Positions 22,501 to 32,124 of a stretch of 64,000 nucleotides of DNA are shown here, piece by piece; position 1 is the first letter of the stretch; each line of letters starts with the position of its first letter. Made by a program: the position numbers and the translations under genes. Under the pieces are notes generated by a model. The model ran no database searches. It was not told the DNA's origin and saw nothing but the letters and a program-made list of their open reading frames with translations. Origin of the DNA: Limnoperna fortunei (taxonomy: Eukaryota; Mollusca; Bivalvia; Mytilida; Modiolidae); assembly GCA_944474755.1 (NCBI GenBank), contig OX104123.1, forward strand, positions 62,799,898 to 62,863,897. Direction: 5' to 3'.

Positions 22501-25500
22501 ACCGCCTGAAGATCAGTTTTGAGATCTACAGGGCTATGTAGAACTTGATCTTTTACAAGAATGGTAGAGCCGCCAGCAGCTCTATCATTCTCTTCTACAT
22601 ATGTGCTGTATAAAGAGTAGTTTTTTAAAGATATGTTATCACTTCGTTTTAGATGGGATTCTTGAAGGCAAAATGCAACAGGAAGAAAGGCTTGAACTAA
22701 TAAAGTAATTTCTAGAAAGTTAATCTTGAGACCTCGACAATTCCATTGTATTATTGTATCCATTATGGTCTGCGAATAGGGGAATAGTTGACAGGTTTTT
22801 TGGGGCTATTCCGCCGGCTTCTGCTGGGGGATCTACTTTTAGATCCAGTATCTGGGGGTAGTGTATCCATGGGATCGCCCCAGATAGTAGTGTCTAGATG
22901 ATCTAGACTTCCAAACCTGTTGTGGACCTTAATGGGATCCCGCAGCAGTTTTGGAGTACGATCTCCTTTTTGATTTGAGTTTTTATTTGAATTTGAATTG
23001 GAGTTAGAAGATTTTGTATTTGGATTGGTCTTAATGTTTGAACTTTTTTTTGGGCTGCTTGAAGAATTAGTTGAGGATTGAGAAGGTGTTGAAGAAGTAG
23101 TAGATGGCGAAGGCGTAGAAGTTTGAGATGCAGAAGATTTTCGAGATGATGTAATTATTTTATCAGTGGTTTGAGCCGGTAGTCTTGTTGGGTCTTTCTG
23201 ATCTATAGGCCAGGTGATCATGGTTTGCGTTTCAGAAGTAACGCAAACGCGTTTCGTCACACTGGCATATGACATTACAGAAGACGATGGATTACTCACT
23301 GAACTAAAGAGACGACGAGCCTCAGGGTAAGTGATGTTCCTTTCTGTTTTCAATTTTTGTATGTCCTTTTCTTTTTTAAAATGATGACAATCTTTTGAGG
23401 AGGACATGTGGGCTTCACCACAATTGGCACACTTTGGGTTGTTTGTGCAGGTAAAGCCCTCATGCCCTACCTCTGCACAGTTGAAGCATACCAAGGAGCC
23501 TCTACATTGTCCCTTGCCATGACCAAATTTTTGGCATTTAAAGCAGCGCACAGGATTTGGTATAAATGCGCTGACTTTAACGCTGTATAGTCCAATTTTG
23601 ATAGACTGAGGGACAGATGGAGAATTAAAATTGAGCAGAAAGGTATTCAGTTTTACCTGAATACCTTGTCTCTTGGCAATGAATCTTTTTACCTTTGTTA
23701 CACCCTGAGGTTTGAGTTCTTCACAAATTTCCTCGTCGGTTAGTTCAGAGAGATCATCGTCTCTGTAATGAATGATCCCTTGACAAGAATTTAATGTTCT
23801 GTGAGGAGTGGAAGATATTTCTAAATCGAGAATTTTATTGAGCTGCAGTAAATTTAAAGATTGTTGTTTTTTTGAAACTTCAATAAGAATTGATCCGGAT
23901 TTCATTTTTGTTACGTTTTTAACATCTCCTGCACAGCCTTTAATAGTTTTTCCGATGACGAAAGGAGAAATTTTTGATAGTGGTTTGTTAGAATCTTTAC
24001 TAGACAAAACAATAAAACGTGAAAAGTGATCATCATCAACTATTTCTTCAAGCGAAATGTCATTTTTTCTTTTTTTAGAACCTGTTTGCGTAAATGTTTT
24101 GGAAGCCATGTTAAAAGAATGCAGTTCACCACCCTTGTCACCCACCCGCCACGGAGTGCCAACAGGGGCGATGCTTGGTGTCTGCGGATCGCCAGCAGAA
24201 AGCATCAGGTGTTCCAAGGGTGGTATACTCAAATAGATGAATTTCTTCACGAACGCAAGCTTCGTGCCAGAATTAACTGGCGAAACAACCGTTCGAAACT
24301 CTATCTACTCGATTGACCCATGAGCCACCGCCTTCTTAACAGCTTGTAACTGAACAATTTTGCAACTGAAATTCACAAGATATAATCAAGTGACAGGAGA
24401 AATGACGACAAGCTTGTTAAGGGCTCGGCGTGACCAGCCGATTGACCGAACCGGGTCCATCCGGTCTCCCGTCTAGTTGAAGTCAGGGCCAAAGTGGTGT
24501 ATTGAAAATCAAACCCGCCGACCCGCACTAATGGATGCAGCAGAGAGTGATTTCTCAACCACCAGGATCCCTTCCTCCACCATCACGGGTTGCAACACAC
24601 GGCAAACATGTCGCCTCTATAAAGCTGAGGAAGCTTTGCCCTTCAGCCACCGCCTTCTTTGCAAATCCTGTAAGGAAGCCGTCTATTAAATGGTACATAC
24701 ATTTCATGGAACAGTTTGAAGGAAAATAATGTAATAGAGTAGCTTAAATGATAAGGATTCACAAAGGGCAAGACGTGACATGCCGATTCATCGAAGTCAG
24801 GGCTAACTCGATTTCCCGTCTAGAAAAAGTAAGGGTTCAGTAAGTTATCGGGACCGTTTACCCGGCCTACTGAAATCCCGTCCTGTAATCGACACGGGTC
24901 GCAACACACGGCAAGTGTTGCCTCTGTTAGCAGACTCTTACTGCAGGCTGAGGAAGCCGTGGGCCTATTCTCCTGTGCCCCGGGGCCCACACGGGGTTCA
25001 TATTATAGGAAATATTCTAGTCCATGCAATATAATAGGTGAATATATGTGACATTGAATATTATGAAAAGTTCTAAAAAAAATACAAATTCTCGCATGGA
25101 TTATTACAAAATATGAAAGTGACAACAACTGACCAAACCATTTAAAGAATTCAGCACAAGACTAGAAAAAAACATATATCATAGGTCTGACCTAATGTTT
25201 GTTGCTGCAAGGGGATTAGACAATTTTCATTTAACTTGTCTCAGAAACTAAACATGTCTTTGGCTGTGTGATTGGATATAACAAACTACAATGTATGTCC
25301 CGAGCCATTTTTAGATCTGGCAGACTCCTACTTGCTGTTTGGGGTTCCAATGCAGGTGCATCTTTTTAAATAGCTTTCATTTAAACCTATGAAAATGGCA
25401 AATATATTTTTTTCAAGAACTATATAGATACATTTGTTCAATACATTTTAATGTTATCTTCAGCCTGTTGAAATTTATGTTTTATATTGCATTGAACTGC

Positions 25501-26621
25501 TGTCAGAACAACTGAAATACAGTGCCAAGACCAAATCTTCTCAACCACTTATCAAACAGTGCAAGGTAAACACGAAATTTGTTCAATGGATTCTATAATA
25601 TGATTGATTTGATGTCTGCTTTACGTCCAACGAGCAGTATTTCAGCTATATGCAGGACGGGAAAAAGTTAACAAACCATAAACCAACGGGAAATGGGTGT
25701 GGGATGGGTCACAAGTAATACAATTTTGACTGCCACTGGAAAAGTATGGAGTTTTGGGTAGGGGCGGAAAATTAAGCCTTTTCTAGCGGCTACAATGAGC
25801 CTACTCTTTTTCGAAATCTACAAAAGGGGTCTTTATCGTGCAAGGAGCGTGGCACTCTCCAAACACGTGACCCACTACGGTCATGCTTTCCGTATAATGA
25901 CCTGAACCCCCAACGTGAGAGTCTCCCCTATCCGCCACCCGGGGACGCGCTGGGCCGCTCTGTGGGTCGAGCACTGGGAACCCTCCCAATATGAAATGTC
26001 TGCTTTTTAAGGTCATCATTGGGTATTCTCTAAATCGTATTGCCATTGATTATTGTTAAGAAATTCATTCTCAAGTGTTTCATATACTTACATTTAAACA
26101 TTTGAGAATCAGTCATCAGTAGGAAATGAAAATGTCTTTTAGCAATGTATACCTAATTAAAAGCAATACAAATTACATGCCTGAAAAATATCCATCACCT
26201 ATAATTCAAGTAGAGAAAAGAAAGGAAATTTTTATGAACAGGAGAAAAAAACCAGCCTTTTAGTTATCTTTATTTTATATGATTGATTGATTGATTAATG
26301 GTGTTTAACGCCCGAGCAGCAATATTTCAGCTATATTTTATATGAAGTTGAATACAGGAAATGCAGTAGTATTAAAATATTTTCTTTTAAACTATTTTTT
26401 AGGCTACATACTTTTCTATGACATCAAAGAAAAATGAAGCACAAAGACTGGTTGTGGTGAAAAAAGATGATGATTCTGTGTCCAACTGTTTCATAGTAGG
26501 AGAGGGAGTAAGAATTGATGTTGGAAGTTCCGTAAAGATGGCCTTGACAAACTTGCTATTTTGTTATTATGTGTGGGACTTGTCATACTCAAAACAGCAC
26601 CAGCTCCTAGGATTTCTGTAA
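16521..26621 (+). CDS. Candidate multi-exon host gene with a LINE in an intron
   Basis: Exons supported by splice sites are 16521-16545 (micro-exon), 16644-16989, possibly 17678-17781, 18148-18344, 25315-25355, 25464-25565 and 26403-26621 (stop TAA). Phases agree for 16545/16644 and for the last three exons. Exon 16644-16989 is the best (SLIGQGLLPMIWEQRSSSET, then HPLESYSLDELVNKLRKLTG). The last three give SYLLFGVPMQ, PVEIYVLYCIELLSEQLKYS and VGEGVRIDVGSSVKMALTNL, a style I associate loosely with SAMD3-like animal proteins. Exon 17678 has stops in every frame, and 18148-18344 needs a one-base shift, so the chain may contain errors or the gene may be a pseudogene. LINE copy A lies in antisense in the long intron, and a SINE-like repeat lies in the last intron. 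Confidence 0.4.
16644..16989 (+). CDS. Well-supported exon of the candidate host gene
   Basis: The acceptor TTGTTTTAG and the donor CCCAAG|GTATTG bound a 115-codon open frame. The sequence is helical and hydrophilic (LRKLTGEVMKDVMTLIIKDL, NAQQIMHQAILFANLV). Length, codon variety and both splice sites argue for a real exon. The domain is not recognised. Confidence 0.5.
16990..18147 (+). other. Intron-like AT-rich sequence
   Basis: The stretch between two exon candidates has pyrimidine tracts before 17678 and 18148. Apart from the doubtful exon 17678-17781, nothing is seen. Confidence 0.35.
18148..18344 (+). CDS. Possible exon with a frameshift
   Basis: The acceptor CATTTTAG and the donor CTACAAG|GTATTT bound a region reading YHSIVSTSLFGKTLLNVQ, then LKYLYCNQPCANNSNGQQRG. 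It shifts by one base before LRKDAKEQDRPLIYK. The end phase is 0. The shift may be a sequencing error or decay. Confidence 0.35.
19083..22763 (-). CDS. LINE copy A ORF2: endonuclease, reverse transcriptase, RNase H
   Basis: The 1226-aa protein has four parts. An APE-type endonuclease comes first (residues 1-225: IQWNCRGL, CLQESHLK, GDFNGHNPLWG, SDHFPI). The reverse transcriptase spans about 470-760 (PIPKPGKDHSEASNYRPIAL, FFDLEKAYDTTW, GVPQGSILS, catalytic YVDDFLIC). RNase H spans about 980-1110 (YTDGSKD, TAEAQAILLAM, CSDSLSCL, GNTVVDQEAK carries the last Asp). The last part is a C-terminal CCHC (ECVPCNSP, IKHVLMDC). It nicks the target and primes reverse transcription there. RNase H places it in the I/jockey side of non-LTR elements. 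No stops or shifts are seen. It is nearly identical to 47370-51047. Confidence 0.9.
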   Translation of the reverse strand: MDTIIQWNCRGLKINFLEITLLVQAFLPVAFCLQESHLKRSDNISLKNYSLYSTYVEENDRAAGGSTILVKDQVLHSPVDLKTDLQAVAVRISLDKTITLCSVYIPPNSSLNLNQLKHLTDQLPAPYILLGDFNGHNPLWGSNTINDKGKIIEGLMDQEDLCILNDGTNTYLHPGNGSYSAIDLSIADPSLLPDFSWKVHDDLCGSDHFPIILESLHSSNIERVARYKFGKANWPLFEQLCIERLNSDAFEADSDPILKFNETLISISDETIPKTSTNPKHPSKPWFDDSCEDAIKDRKKAERRFNKHPTQNNLNHFRIFRAKARRVTKQRRRTSWRNFVSKLNNHTPMNKIWNMIRKIKGKNSKANVHHLKDGQDLLTSESDISNKLAETFATHSSAENYHPNFQRIKIQKEKSKLNFQSNNFEDYNKPFSLEELKTSLKKSHDTACGPDDIHYQLLKHLPQSSLQCLLNLLNNIWETGDLPSIWKMATVVPIPKPGKDHSEASNYRPIALTSCLCKTMERMINDRLVWFLESNNLISNIQCGFRQGRSTIDHLVRFETYIRNAFAKNEHVVSIFFDLEKAYDTTWKYGILKDLFDMGLKGRLPTFISNFLSDREFKVRVNSTLSDPFVQEMGVPQGSILSVTLFSIKINSLAQVLKDNIDGSLYVDDFLICYRGKNMNNIERQLQLCLNRIEKWAMENGFKFSTAKTVGMHFCNKRKMHPDPELKLYNNPIKIVKETTFLGLIFDSRLTFLPHIKMLKNKCLKALDILKVVSSADWGAECDVLLNLYRSLVRSKLDYGCFIYGSARKSYVKILDTIHHQRLRLCLGAFRTSPVESLYVEAGEPSLYQRRIKLGLQYVTKLKAYPGNPAHDCVFTPLYQNIFEKHPNKIQPFGLRIKSHLENSGINLDEIAAIEIPHNPPWLNPKPIFIYDLRKHKKSDTNHLIIQQHYAEIKSCYPDYSTIYTDGSKDCDKVASAAVFGERVETRRLPSASSVFTAEAQAILLAMKIVASSDECKFIVCSDSLSCLLAIENFKIKNPYIFKIIQIYKSLVALGKEIIFFWIPSHVGIRGNTVVDQEAKNALKDTIINCSIPFTDFKPLIFKYISNLWQSGWDLQVHNKLHEIQPLLHTNNFKCFTGRRDQVVLTRCRLGHTRTTHSYILNNEPRPECVPCNSPYTIKHVLMDCVDVAHIRERFYSANTYFNLFKTVAGDTILKFLKEINLFNKI
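22763..24205 (-). CDS. LINE copy A ORF1: gag-like RNA-binding protein
   Basis: Three zinc knuckles follow one another (CFKCQKFGHGKGQC, CFNCAEVGHEGFTC, CANCGEAHMSSSKDC). Before them is a region typical of LINE gag proteins, and after them a Ser/Thr/Asn-rich low-complexity stretch with SRSPSRSRR. It coats the element RNA. An in-frame extension begins at a non-ATG codon at 24250. Two ATGs are possible, 24205 (MLSAG) and 24110 (MASK). I take 24205 because the frame between them is conserved in copy B, but 24110 would give a more usual gag start. The stop overlaps the ORF2 ATG by one base. Confidence 0.85.
   Translation of the reverse strand: MLSAGDPQTPSIAPVGTPWRVGDKGGELHSFNMASKTFTQTGSKKRKNDISLEEIVDDDHFSRFIVLSSKDSNKPLSKISPFVIGKTIKGCAGDVKNVTKMKSGSILIEVSKKQQSLNLLQLNKILDLEISSTPHRTLNSCQGIIHYRDDDLSELTDEEICEELKPQGVTKVKRFIAKRQGIQVKLNTFLLNFNSPSVPQSIKIGLYSVKVSAFIPNPVRCFKCQKFGHGKGQCRGSLVCFNCAEVGHEGFTCTNNPKCANCGEAHMSSSKDCHHFKKEKDIQKLKTERNITYPEARRLFSSVSNPSSSVMSYASVTKRVCVTSETQTMITWPIDQKDPTRLPAQTTDKIITSSRKSSASQTSTPSPSTTSSTPSQSSTNSSSSPKKSSNIKTNPNTKSSNSNSNSNKNSNQKGDRTPKLLRDPIKVHNRFGSLDHLDTTIWGDPMDTLPPDTGSKSRSPSRSRRNSPKKPVNYSPIRRP
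24206..24997 (-). promoter_or_regulatory. LINE copy A 5' UTR with two diverged monomers
   Basis: Two related units lie in tandem (about 24997-24770 and 24700-24415). Both contain the CTTCCTCAGC block, GTGTGTTGC, an ACCCGTG block and GACGGGA, and a CCCTGACTTC block. The second unit ends at AAGAAGGCGGTGGCT, which occurs at about 24335 and 24655. The extreme 5' end is GC-rich with self-complementary CCCCGGGG. Repeated monomers in a LINE 5' UTR usually mean an internal promoter. Copy B has only one unit. Confidence 0.55.
25603..26045 (-). mobile_element. SINE-like repeat with LINE-type 3' tail, copy 1
   Basis: In minus orientation it starts near GGGAGGGTTCCCAGTGCTCG and runs through CACGCTCCTTGCACGATAAA and AGTAGGCTCATTGTAGC to the tail (ATATAGCTGAAATACTGCTC, GTTGGACGTAAAG) with a short ATCA end. 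It matches 40655-41093 in the opposite orientation. No clear tRNA head is seen, so it is either a SINE of another type or a LINE-derived non-autonomous unit. It lies in the last intron of the candidate host gene. Confidence 0.6.
26281..26337 (-). repeat. Isolated LINE/SINE 3' tail
   Basis: The block (CTGAAATATTGCTGCTCGGG, CGTTAAACACC and ATCA repeats) matches the LINE and SINE tails. It is a severely 5'-truncated insertion. Confidence 0.6.
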
Positions 26622-27837
26622 CATTACATTCTTGATGATATGGATAATAAATTTGACATGAGCAGTAACTATTTAAAATTTCATAAATAACTGAATCTGA
26701 AGTAGAAGATAAAATGAATTAGATAATTGTGTCAAAAGATGTTTGACTCGTTTGCATATTATATACTCTTTTATATGGGTATTTGGTATTTTATATTTTA
26801 TTATGAAAAATCTACAAAATTACAGTTTTTGCTGCTCTTTATTTTTTAATACCTGAATAATACACATGTACAAATGAAGGTGTCTCAAAACCTTGATAAT
26901 GTACTTTTTTCTTTTAATTGCTTTTTGAGAAACAACTTCACTGAATGAATGGTCAAATAATCCATAAAAGCCCTATTTCTAGTTGAATAATTAACTGATA
27001 AAATTCCAATTTTGACTTGCAACAACTCACCGTGAGGGTTTGTATTTGGCTGCTGCAAACAATAAACAATCTTAAATTGGTTTTACCTTCAAAAAGCTAC
27101 AGATCATGTTTTTACATTCAAATGGCTAGAGAAATGATCTTGTTTCTGTAAAATCTTTCGATTTTTCCTCCTGTTGTTTTGCTTTGATTTTAAATCCAAA
27201 TTCCTTTTAAGGGTGATCTCTAATGGGACATACAGTCCTAACAAGTTTTATATATTGTGAAGTGTTGTGCATATTTTACAGAATGTTGTAAATATTACAT
27301 TGTTTATAACTGTTGAACATGTTGGGGTATTTTAAGCTATAATATACATTTTGAATGTCTTTAAAGTTAGGCAAGTATATTTTAAGCATCTGCAAAATGT
27401 AATTTTATTTTCTGTACCAGAAAATGTGTAAACAATTAATAAAAATTTCAGTCACAACAAAGTTTCTGCAAATTCATTTTTCTGTGTGTCTAAGGCACAA
27501 TTAATGTTTAAAATGCGTTCGACTGTAACTTAAATTATACAAAATACTCTTTCTTTTTTAACATGTCTGTTAAAATACCAAAGGAAATGTTATAAATGGA
27601 TATGGCATATAGCGGCATAGTTTTCATGACTCTTATATAGCTGTACACTTAAATAAGCATTGACAAACAATTTAGTCTCATTTCTTATTAAAAAACACTA
27701 TGACAGGTACTATTATAAGTGTTAACACAATATGGATGTAAATAAAAAGAAAAAAACATTTTTGATAACAATACCGGCCACAAAACCCCACAATGATGGG
27801 GATACAAATGTACTCACTAGTATGTTAGAGACCAAAA
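26622..27837. other. AT-rich stretch without a gene
   Basis: This is probably the 3' UTR and downstream region of the plus-strand gene. Several AATAAA strings occur (for example near 26647 and 27439). Nothing else is seen. Confidence 0.4.
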
Positions 27838-27996
27838 GTGTAAGACATGCCTAATACCTAAACACAAGTCTAAAAGAAGTCTTAAATGAAGATATTTTCT
27901 AATACATGTCTAGCTGTAAGACATGTCTTAAATGTAAACGTGTCTCAAAAAGTGAGACATGGATGGTGTCTTAGAAAGTGTCTTAAGCTTAGACAC
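27838..27996. repeat. Dyad-motif array, AAGACATGTCTT type
   Basis: The cluster includes the perfect palindrome AAGACATGTCTT (27918), TGTCTCAAAAAGTGAGACA (27941) and GTGTCTTAAGCTTAGACAC (27978), with half-sites from 27840. The style is the same as the arrays upstream of DIRS-type gags, but no DIRS ORF is adjacent. Confidence 0.4.
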
Positions 27997-28670
27997 ATTT
28001 TTTACAGTGAAGAAGAAACTGTGCGAAAACAACTCGTCCTCCGATACTTCGTGGTCGATGACTTAATAAGAAACGATGTAAAAACTTTGTTTTGGGTATT
28101 TAATAATAATAAGAAGAAGAAACAGTTTAAAGTGATTAAGTCTCCCAAAACTTGGTTTAGTTTGGGCGACTTATTACAGAGCTCTTGTTGACCTTTTCAG
28201 CGATATTAACACTTGTAATAATAAGTAATTATATTTTCAGGTGGCCAAAAGCCAGCAAATATAATAATTGCAGCATGAATCTACCGGTCTGCAGCAAGGA
28301 AAACAGGTTTTGAATCTGAACCTAAAGCTGGTCAAGCATAGTCCGATAATCCCTGCCAGTATGCATTCCGTAATTACATATCAGCGAATCTTCGCAACTC
28401 CGGTAAATATCGTCATTTCTGAAAAAAAAATGTATTTCTGGCATACGGTAATATCCATTTTGACCAACATATTTGATACCAAACACAGAAAAGTTTATGA
28501 TCGAAAAAAGATAAAAGTACACTTGGGGGAAAAGGCTATATTATATAATTCTCAACCTGTTTATCTGATAAACTTGTATTTTTTCATGACCATAGACATG
28601 ATTTATGGCATTTTTTACTGCTTGAGTCTTCTTTGTTTTTATTTTGTGCTATTTATTCACTTTATTTTAT
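27997..28670 (+). other. Unassigned stretch with short open frames
   Basis: Open frames of 100-130 codons exist (for example about 28016-28188 with RKQLVLRYFVVDDLIRNDVK). None has splice support or a recognised motif. Confidence 0.3.
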
Positions 28671-28866
28671 AAAAAATGATTTTTCTGTCTCCACCTGAGG
28701 ATTCAGTTGGCTACTGACATTTATGCGCTCAAAAGGAATATAAAAATGATTTTCTGTCTCGACCTGAGGATTCAGTTGGCTACTGACATTTATGCGCTCA
28801 AAAGGAATATAAAAATGATTTTCTGTCTCGACCTGAGGATTCAGTTGGCTACTGACATTTATGCGC
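28671..28866. repeat. 69-base minisatellite, three units
   Basis: The unit containing GATTCAGTTGGCTACTGACA starts at about 28700, 28769 and 28838. The period is exactly 69, and the units are almost identical. As 69 is 23 codons, the plus frame repeats the same 23 residues, but this is probably not coding. Confidence 0.85.
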
Positions 28867-29029
28867 CGCGCAAAGGGAATGTAGATGGAACAACATCAGG
28901 CTTTAGGCATCTTCTGTCAGTGAAAGTTATCTGTCTTGAAGTGCCTTAAACAAGCAACGGTGTTGCCTCTAATCTAGAAAGGCATGCATTTTTTATGTCT
29001 TGGTGCATCCATCAGAGAAAATATAAGAA

Positions 29030-29345
29030 TTTATAGACTTCCATTCAAGACCTCACGTAGAACTTACTTTTCCATCCTACATAAAAGACACAACCGACAA
29101 CCTGTATAAAATGGAATCCATGAATCCACTTCCAACGGACACAATTCTCGTCTCCCTGGATGTAACATCATTGTACACCAATATACCACACGACGACGGC
29201 ATAACAGCATGCAAGGAAGTCTGGGAACAACGCGGCATCAAAGATCATCCCACTGAGTGCCTAGCTCAATTACTCGAACTTGTATTAAAACATAACAACA
29301 TTACGTTTAAAGGCGAACACTATTTACAAATTAACGGAAGTCATT
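29030..29345 (+). pseudogene. Penelope-like element RT fragment
   Basis: The frame gives [20 protein letters not shown] and then [19 protein letters not shown], ending in [20 protein letters not shown]. This is the central RT (first catalytic Asp) of Penelope-like elements. It breaks off where the conserved NGTAMGT block should be. It is a truncated relic. Confidence 0.75.
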
Positions 29346-29479
29346 TTTTTATAAAACTTCACTTTGCCTTCCTTATACTTGTCTTTGTTTAATAATACCC
29401 TACTCAAACATCCTACGTTTCAAGCGGCATTTAAAATTATATCTTTAGTCAATTATTCCAGAATTGTTTAAATGTTTTT

Positions 29480-29545
29480 AACATGTTCTCGTCCTGAATA
29501 TAGCTTAAATACTGCTGGCTGAATGTAAAGACCATTCAATCAATT
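29480..29545 (+). repeat. Isolated LINE/SINE 3' tail
   Basis: CGTCCTGAATATAGCTTAAA followed by TACTGCTGGCTG and an ATCA-like end matches the shared tail of the window's LINEs and SINEs. Confidence 0.6.
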
Positions 29546-32124
29546 AAAGGCATATTGTCTACGAAAAGCGTAATTTTTTGTCAAGTGTTTTGTACGAGAA
29601 TTATATTACATTATATGAAAAATTATGATAGAAAACTTGTTTTCCGTAAACAAATTAGTGTATCAGTGAATTTTGAAGAAAAACATTGACTGACCTCCAG
29701 TGGAATCTCATTAATTATGCACTGACCTCGATTCGTAAGGATGATGTTTAAGTTATTTTTAGAACATAAACATAAACAATCATGTACATCGTAATTGCAT
29801 TCGTTTAGCGCAATCGTGGGATTCTTATGAAAAAACACAAATGTTGATTGTTTGAAGTGAAATATTGCTTGTCTCATTACAAAAAATATATAAAACATAT
29901 TGACACACGCAAAATGATAAAATATCATAGAGGAAATTTTAGCCATTTCGGCGTGTGAAAAGCATTCTTTAGATGCGCAAGCTCAGTGTGAGTTCAAACT
30001 GCAGGTCATATGATTAAGGGCGGGTTTACATCGAATTATTGTACTCCTTGACAATAATTCATAAGACGTATTTTATTGCTTATAATTGCTATAAAACTGA
30101 CTTTTTTCACATAAATCTGAATAAAAATATTCATTTATTTATTTAAACATGTTTCACAAGTTGTTTAAAAATTATGTGAAAATCGTAGACAATATGCCTT
30201 TAATTGAATTTAACAGTGCGATATCTGGCGAGAAAGTTCAAGATCAATAACATACGTTACGGTGAAGTGGCGGATTAATGTGCATTACAGCTTGAAGCCA
30301 TGTTGTATTATTAGCTTTGACCTTATTAAGGTTAAAATCATTTGAAAACATATCGAATTCATTGAATATGAATATGGTCATATTCAAGTATTTGGATAAA
30401 ATTCCTCTGATTTTCATGGTTGAGAAAATCTAAGAGTGTAAAAATGCTCTCAAAACGGACAAACACGTATTTAAAATTTGCTTGCATTTTTTATTATTCT
30501 ATATTTTACCTTTTAATTACGAAAATTCCGTAGAAAAATGTAAATACGATAAGCTGTCTATGTTTCATAATATGCCTCATTGTTTAGTTGTTACAAATCG
30601 TCTTTGACTTTTGCTACGGTAATTTTACAGAATAAGTCAGCCATTTTTGTTTCCAAAGGGACCTTACAATGTTTACAAATGTTTGTCCGTTTTCATGGCG
30701 TTCAATGGTATTCGGAAAAACCGCGAGACTTTTCCCGCGTTAACTGCAGACGACATCACCCGAAGGATTTCGAGGAGACAACAATCTGTAAAATCGCCAT
30801 TTCAAAATTTATAAAAACTGACATATTTCAGAACGCTGAATAGCTCAAGGAAATATGTATTGATTTTTAAAAGTACCCTTCAACAAAAGGGCATAAGCTG
30901 AACTATACACGGTAATCAGTTTTCATTTTTCACGCAAAACAAAACCTTCACAATACGTCAACACTTGCTATATGTATTTCAGTGAAGTATTTTGACTTCC
31001 TAATACAATTGGATTGACGTATTTTAGTCAGTATTTTATGGGAGCCAAATTAAATAGTAGTTGCATTCCTTTATTTTAGAAAGTGAAATTTTGAAAAAAA
31101 AAATCAATACAAACGCAAAGGACATAACAAAAGACACATTACCGAATAACTTGTGAGTAACATAACTCTGTAAACGAGAAATGCAAGGTGATACTTAATG
31201 TAGTATACAACAATACATTTACAAACACTCGAATGACTTGTCTCAACGAACGTTCCCTTAATTTAATGTAAACTCGGCTGGACGCTACAAGAAATATCGA
31301 ATTGCTCAAATCCAATATTGTGTTCGCCATTGTCGAAAATATCGAAAACAAAAATCGAGCGATTTAAAAATTTTAACAATAGAAACTACAAACCTAGCTT
31401 TTGTTGATTACATATGTACAAAGAACCAGAAACAATTAATTTTAATATTTATTTGAAGCAAAATCTTGGGGTCTCTAACTTTTGGCAAAGTGTATATTAT
31501 ACTAAAATTCCAGAAGATTGAATGGCATGATTGAACTCCTGTCACACATTATAACTGATAATTAACTCATAATTTATTGAAAATTTCTAGTGGATCAAAA
31601 TGGTCTCTTTTTGTACTGGGCTCTTACCCATGACTAGTAGTTTTGGGTCTCTGTGAAGACGCGACACTGGTATTGCTCTATACCGCCATCAAACTTTTTG
31701 TCTCTGTAATATAACATGGTCTGGTATTAGTATATGGTTTGTTCCATGCATCTCCCTCGAAAATTGCTAGTTGTCTTTTAACGGGTCGTTGACTTCCAGC
31801 ATTTCCCTACTTTCAAAGCCATCCCCAGTGGAAAATTTGCCTGGGGTCCACCAATTTTATAAAGGGAATGTTTCCTAACTCCGTATCAATTTTTTAAAAC
31901 CACTCCATTTTCTCTTTTATTTAAAAACATTTTCTGTAAATATAGCAGCTCTTCTAAACACAGTTTAAGTTGTCGCCGTGTCTGACTTTTTGTTCTCCTG
32001 ACAACTGGTTCAATATATATATATAGTAGGTTGTGGAACTGTAAGTATAGCGTACTTTGCAACGAGGAATAGGAAGGTGGTGACAATCACGAGCAAACTA
32101 TTACAAATAATAGGATAATTAGGA
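29546..32124. other. Long AT-rich stretch without a recognised gene
   Basis: Short frames at 29623-29946 (minus) and 30580-30843 (plus) have no motif and no clear splice support. Nothing else is seen. Confidence 0.4.

Larger units (their letters stand above)
18872..24997 (-). mobile_element. Almost intact non-LTR retrotransposon, I/jockey-like with RNase H (copy A)
   Basis: The element is bounded by the 12-base duplication TCATATTATAGG (18860-18871 and 24998-25009). On minus it runs 5' UTR (24997-24206), ORF1 (24205-22763), ORF2 (22763-19083) and 3' UTR ending in the V-SINE-like tail and ATCA repeats at 18872. ORF1 stop and ORF2 start overlap as TAATG, the arrangement used for stop-start coupled translation in some non-LTR elements. 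Both ORFs are open, so this copy is probably young. It lies in antisense inside a host intron. Confidence 0.9.
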
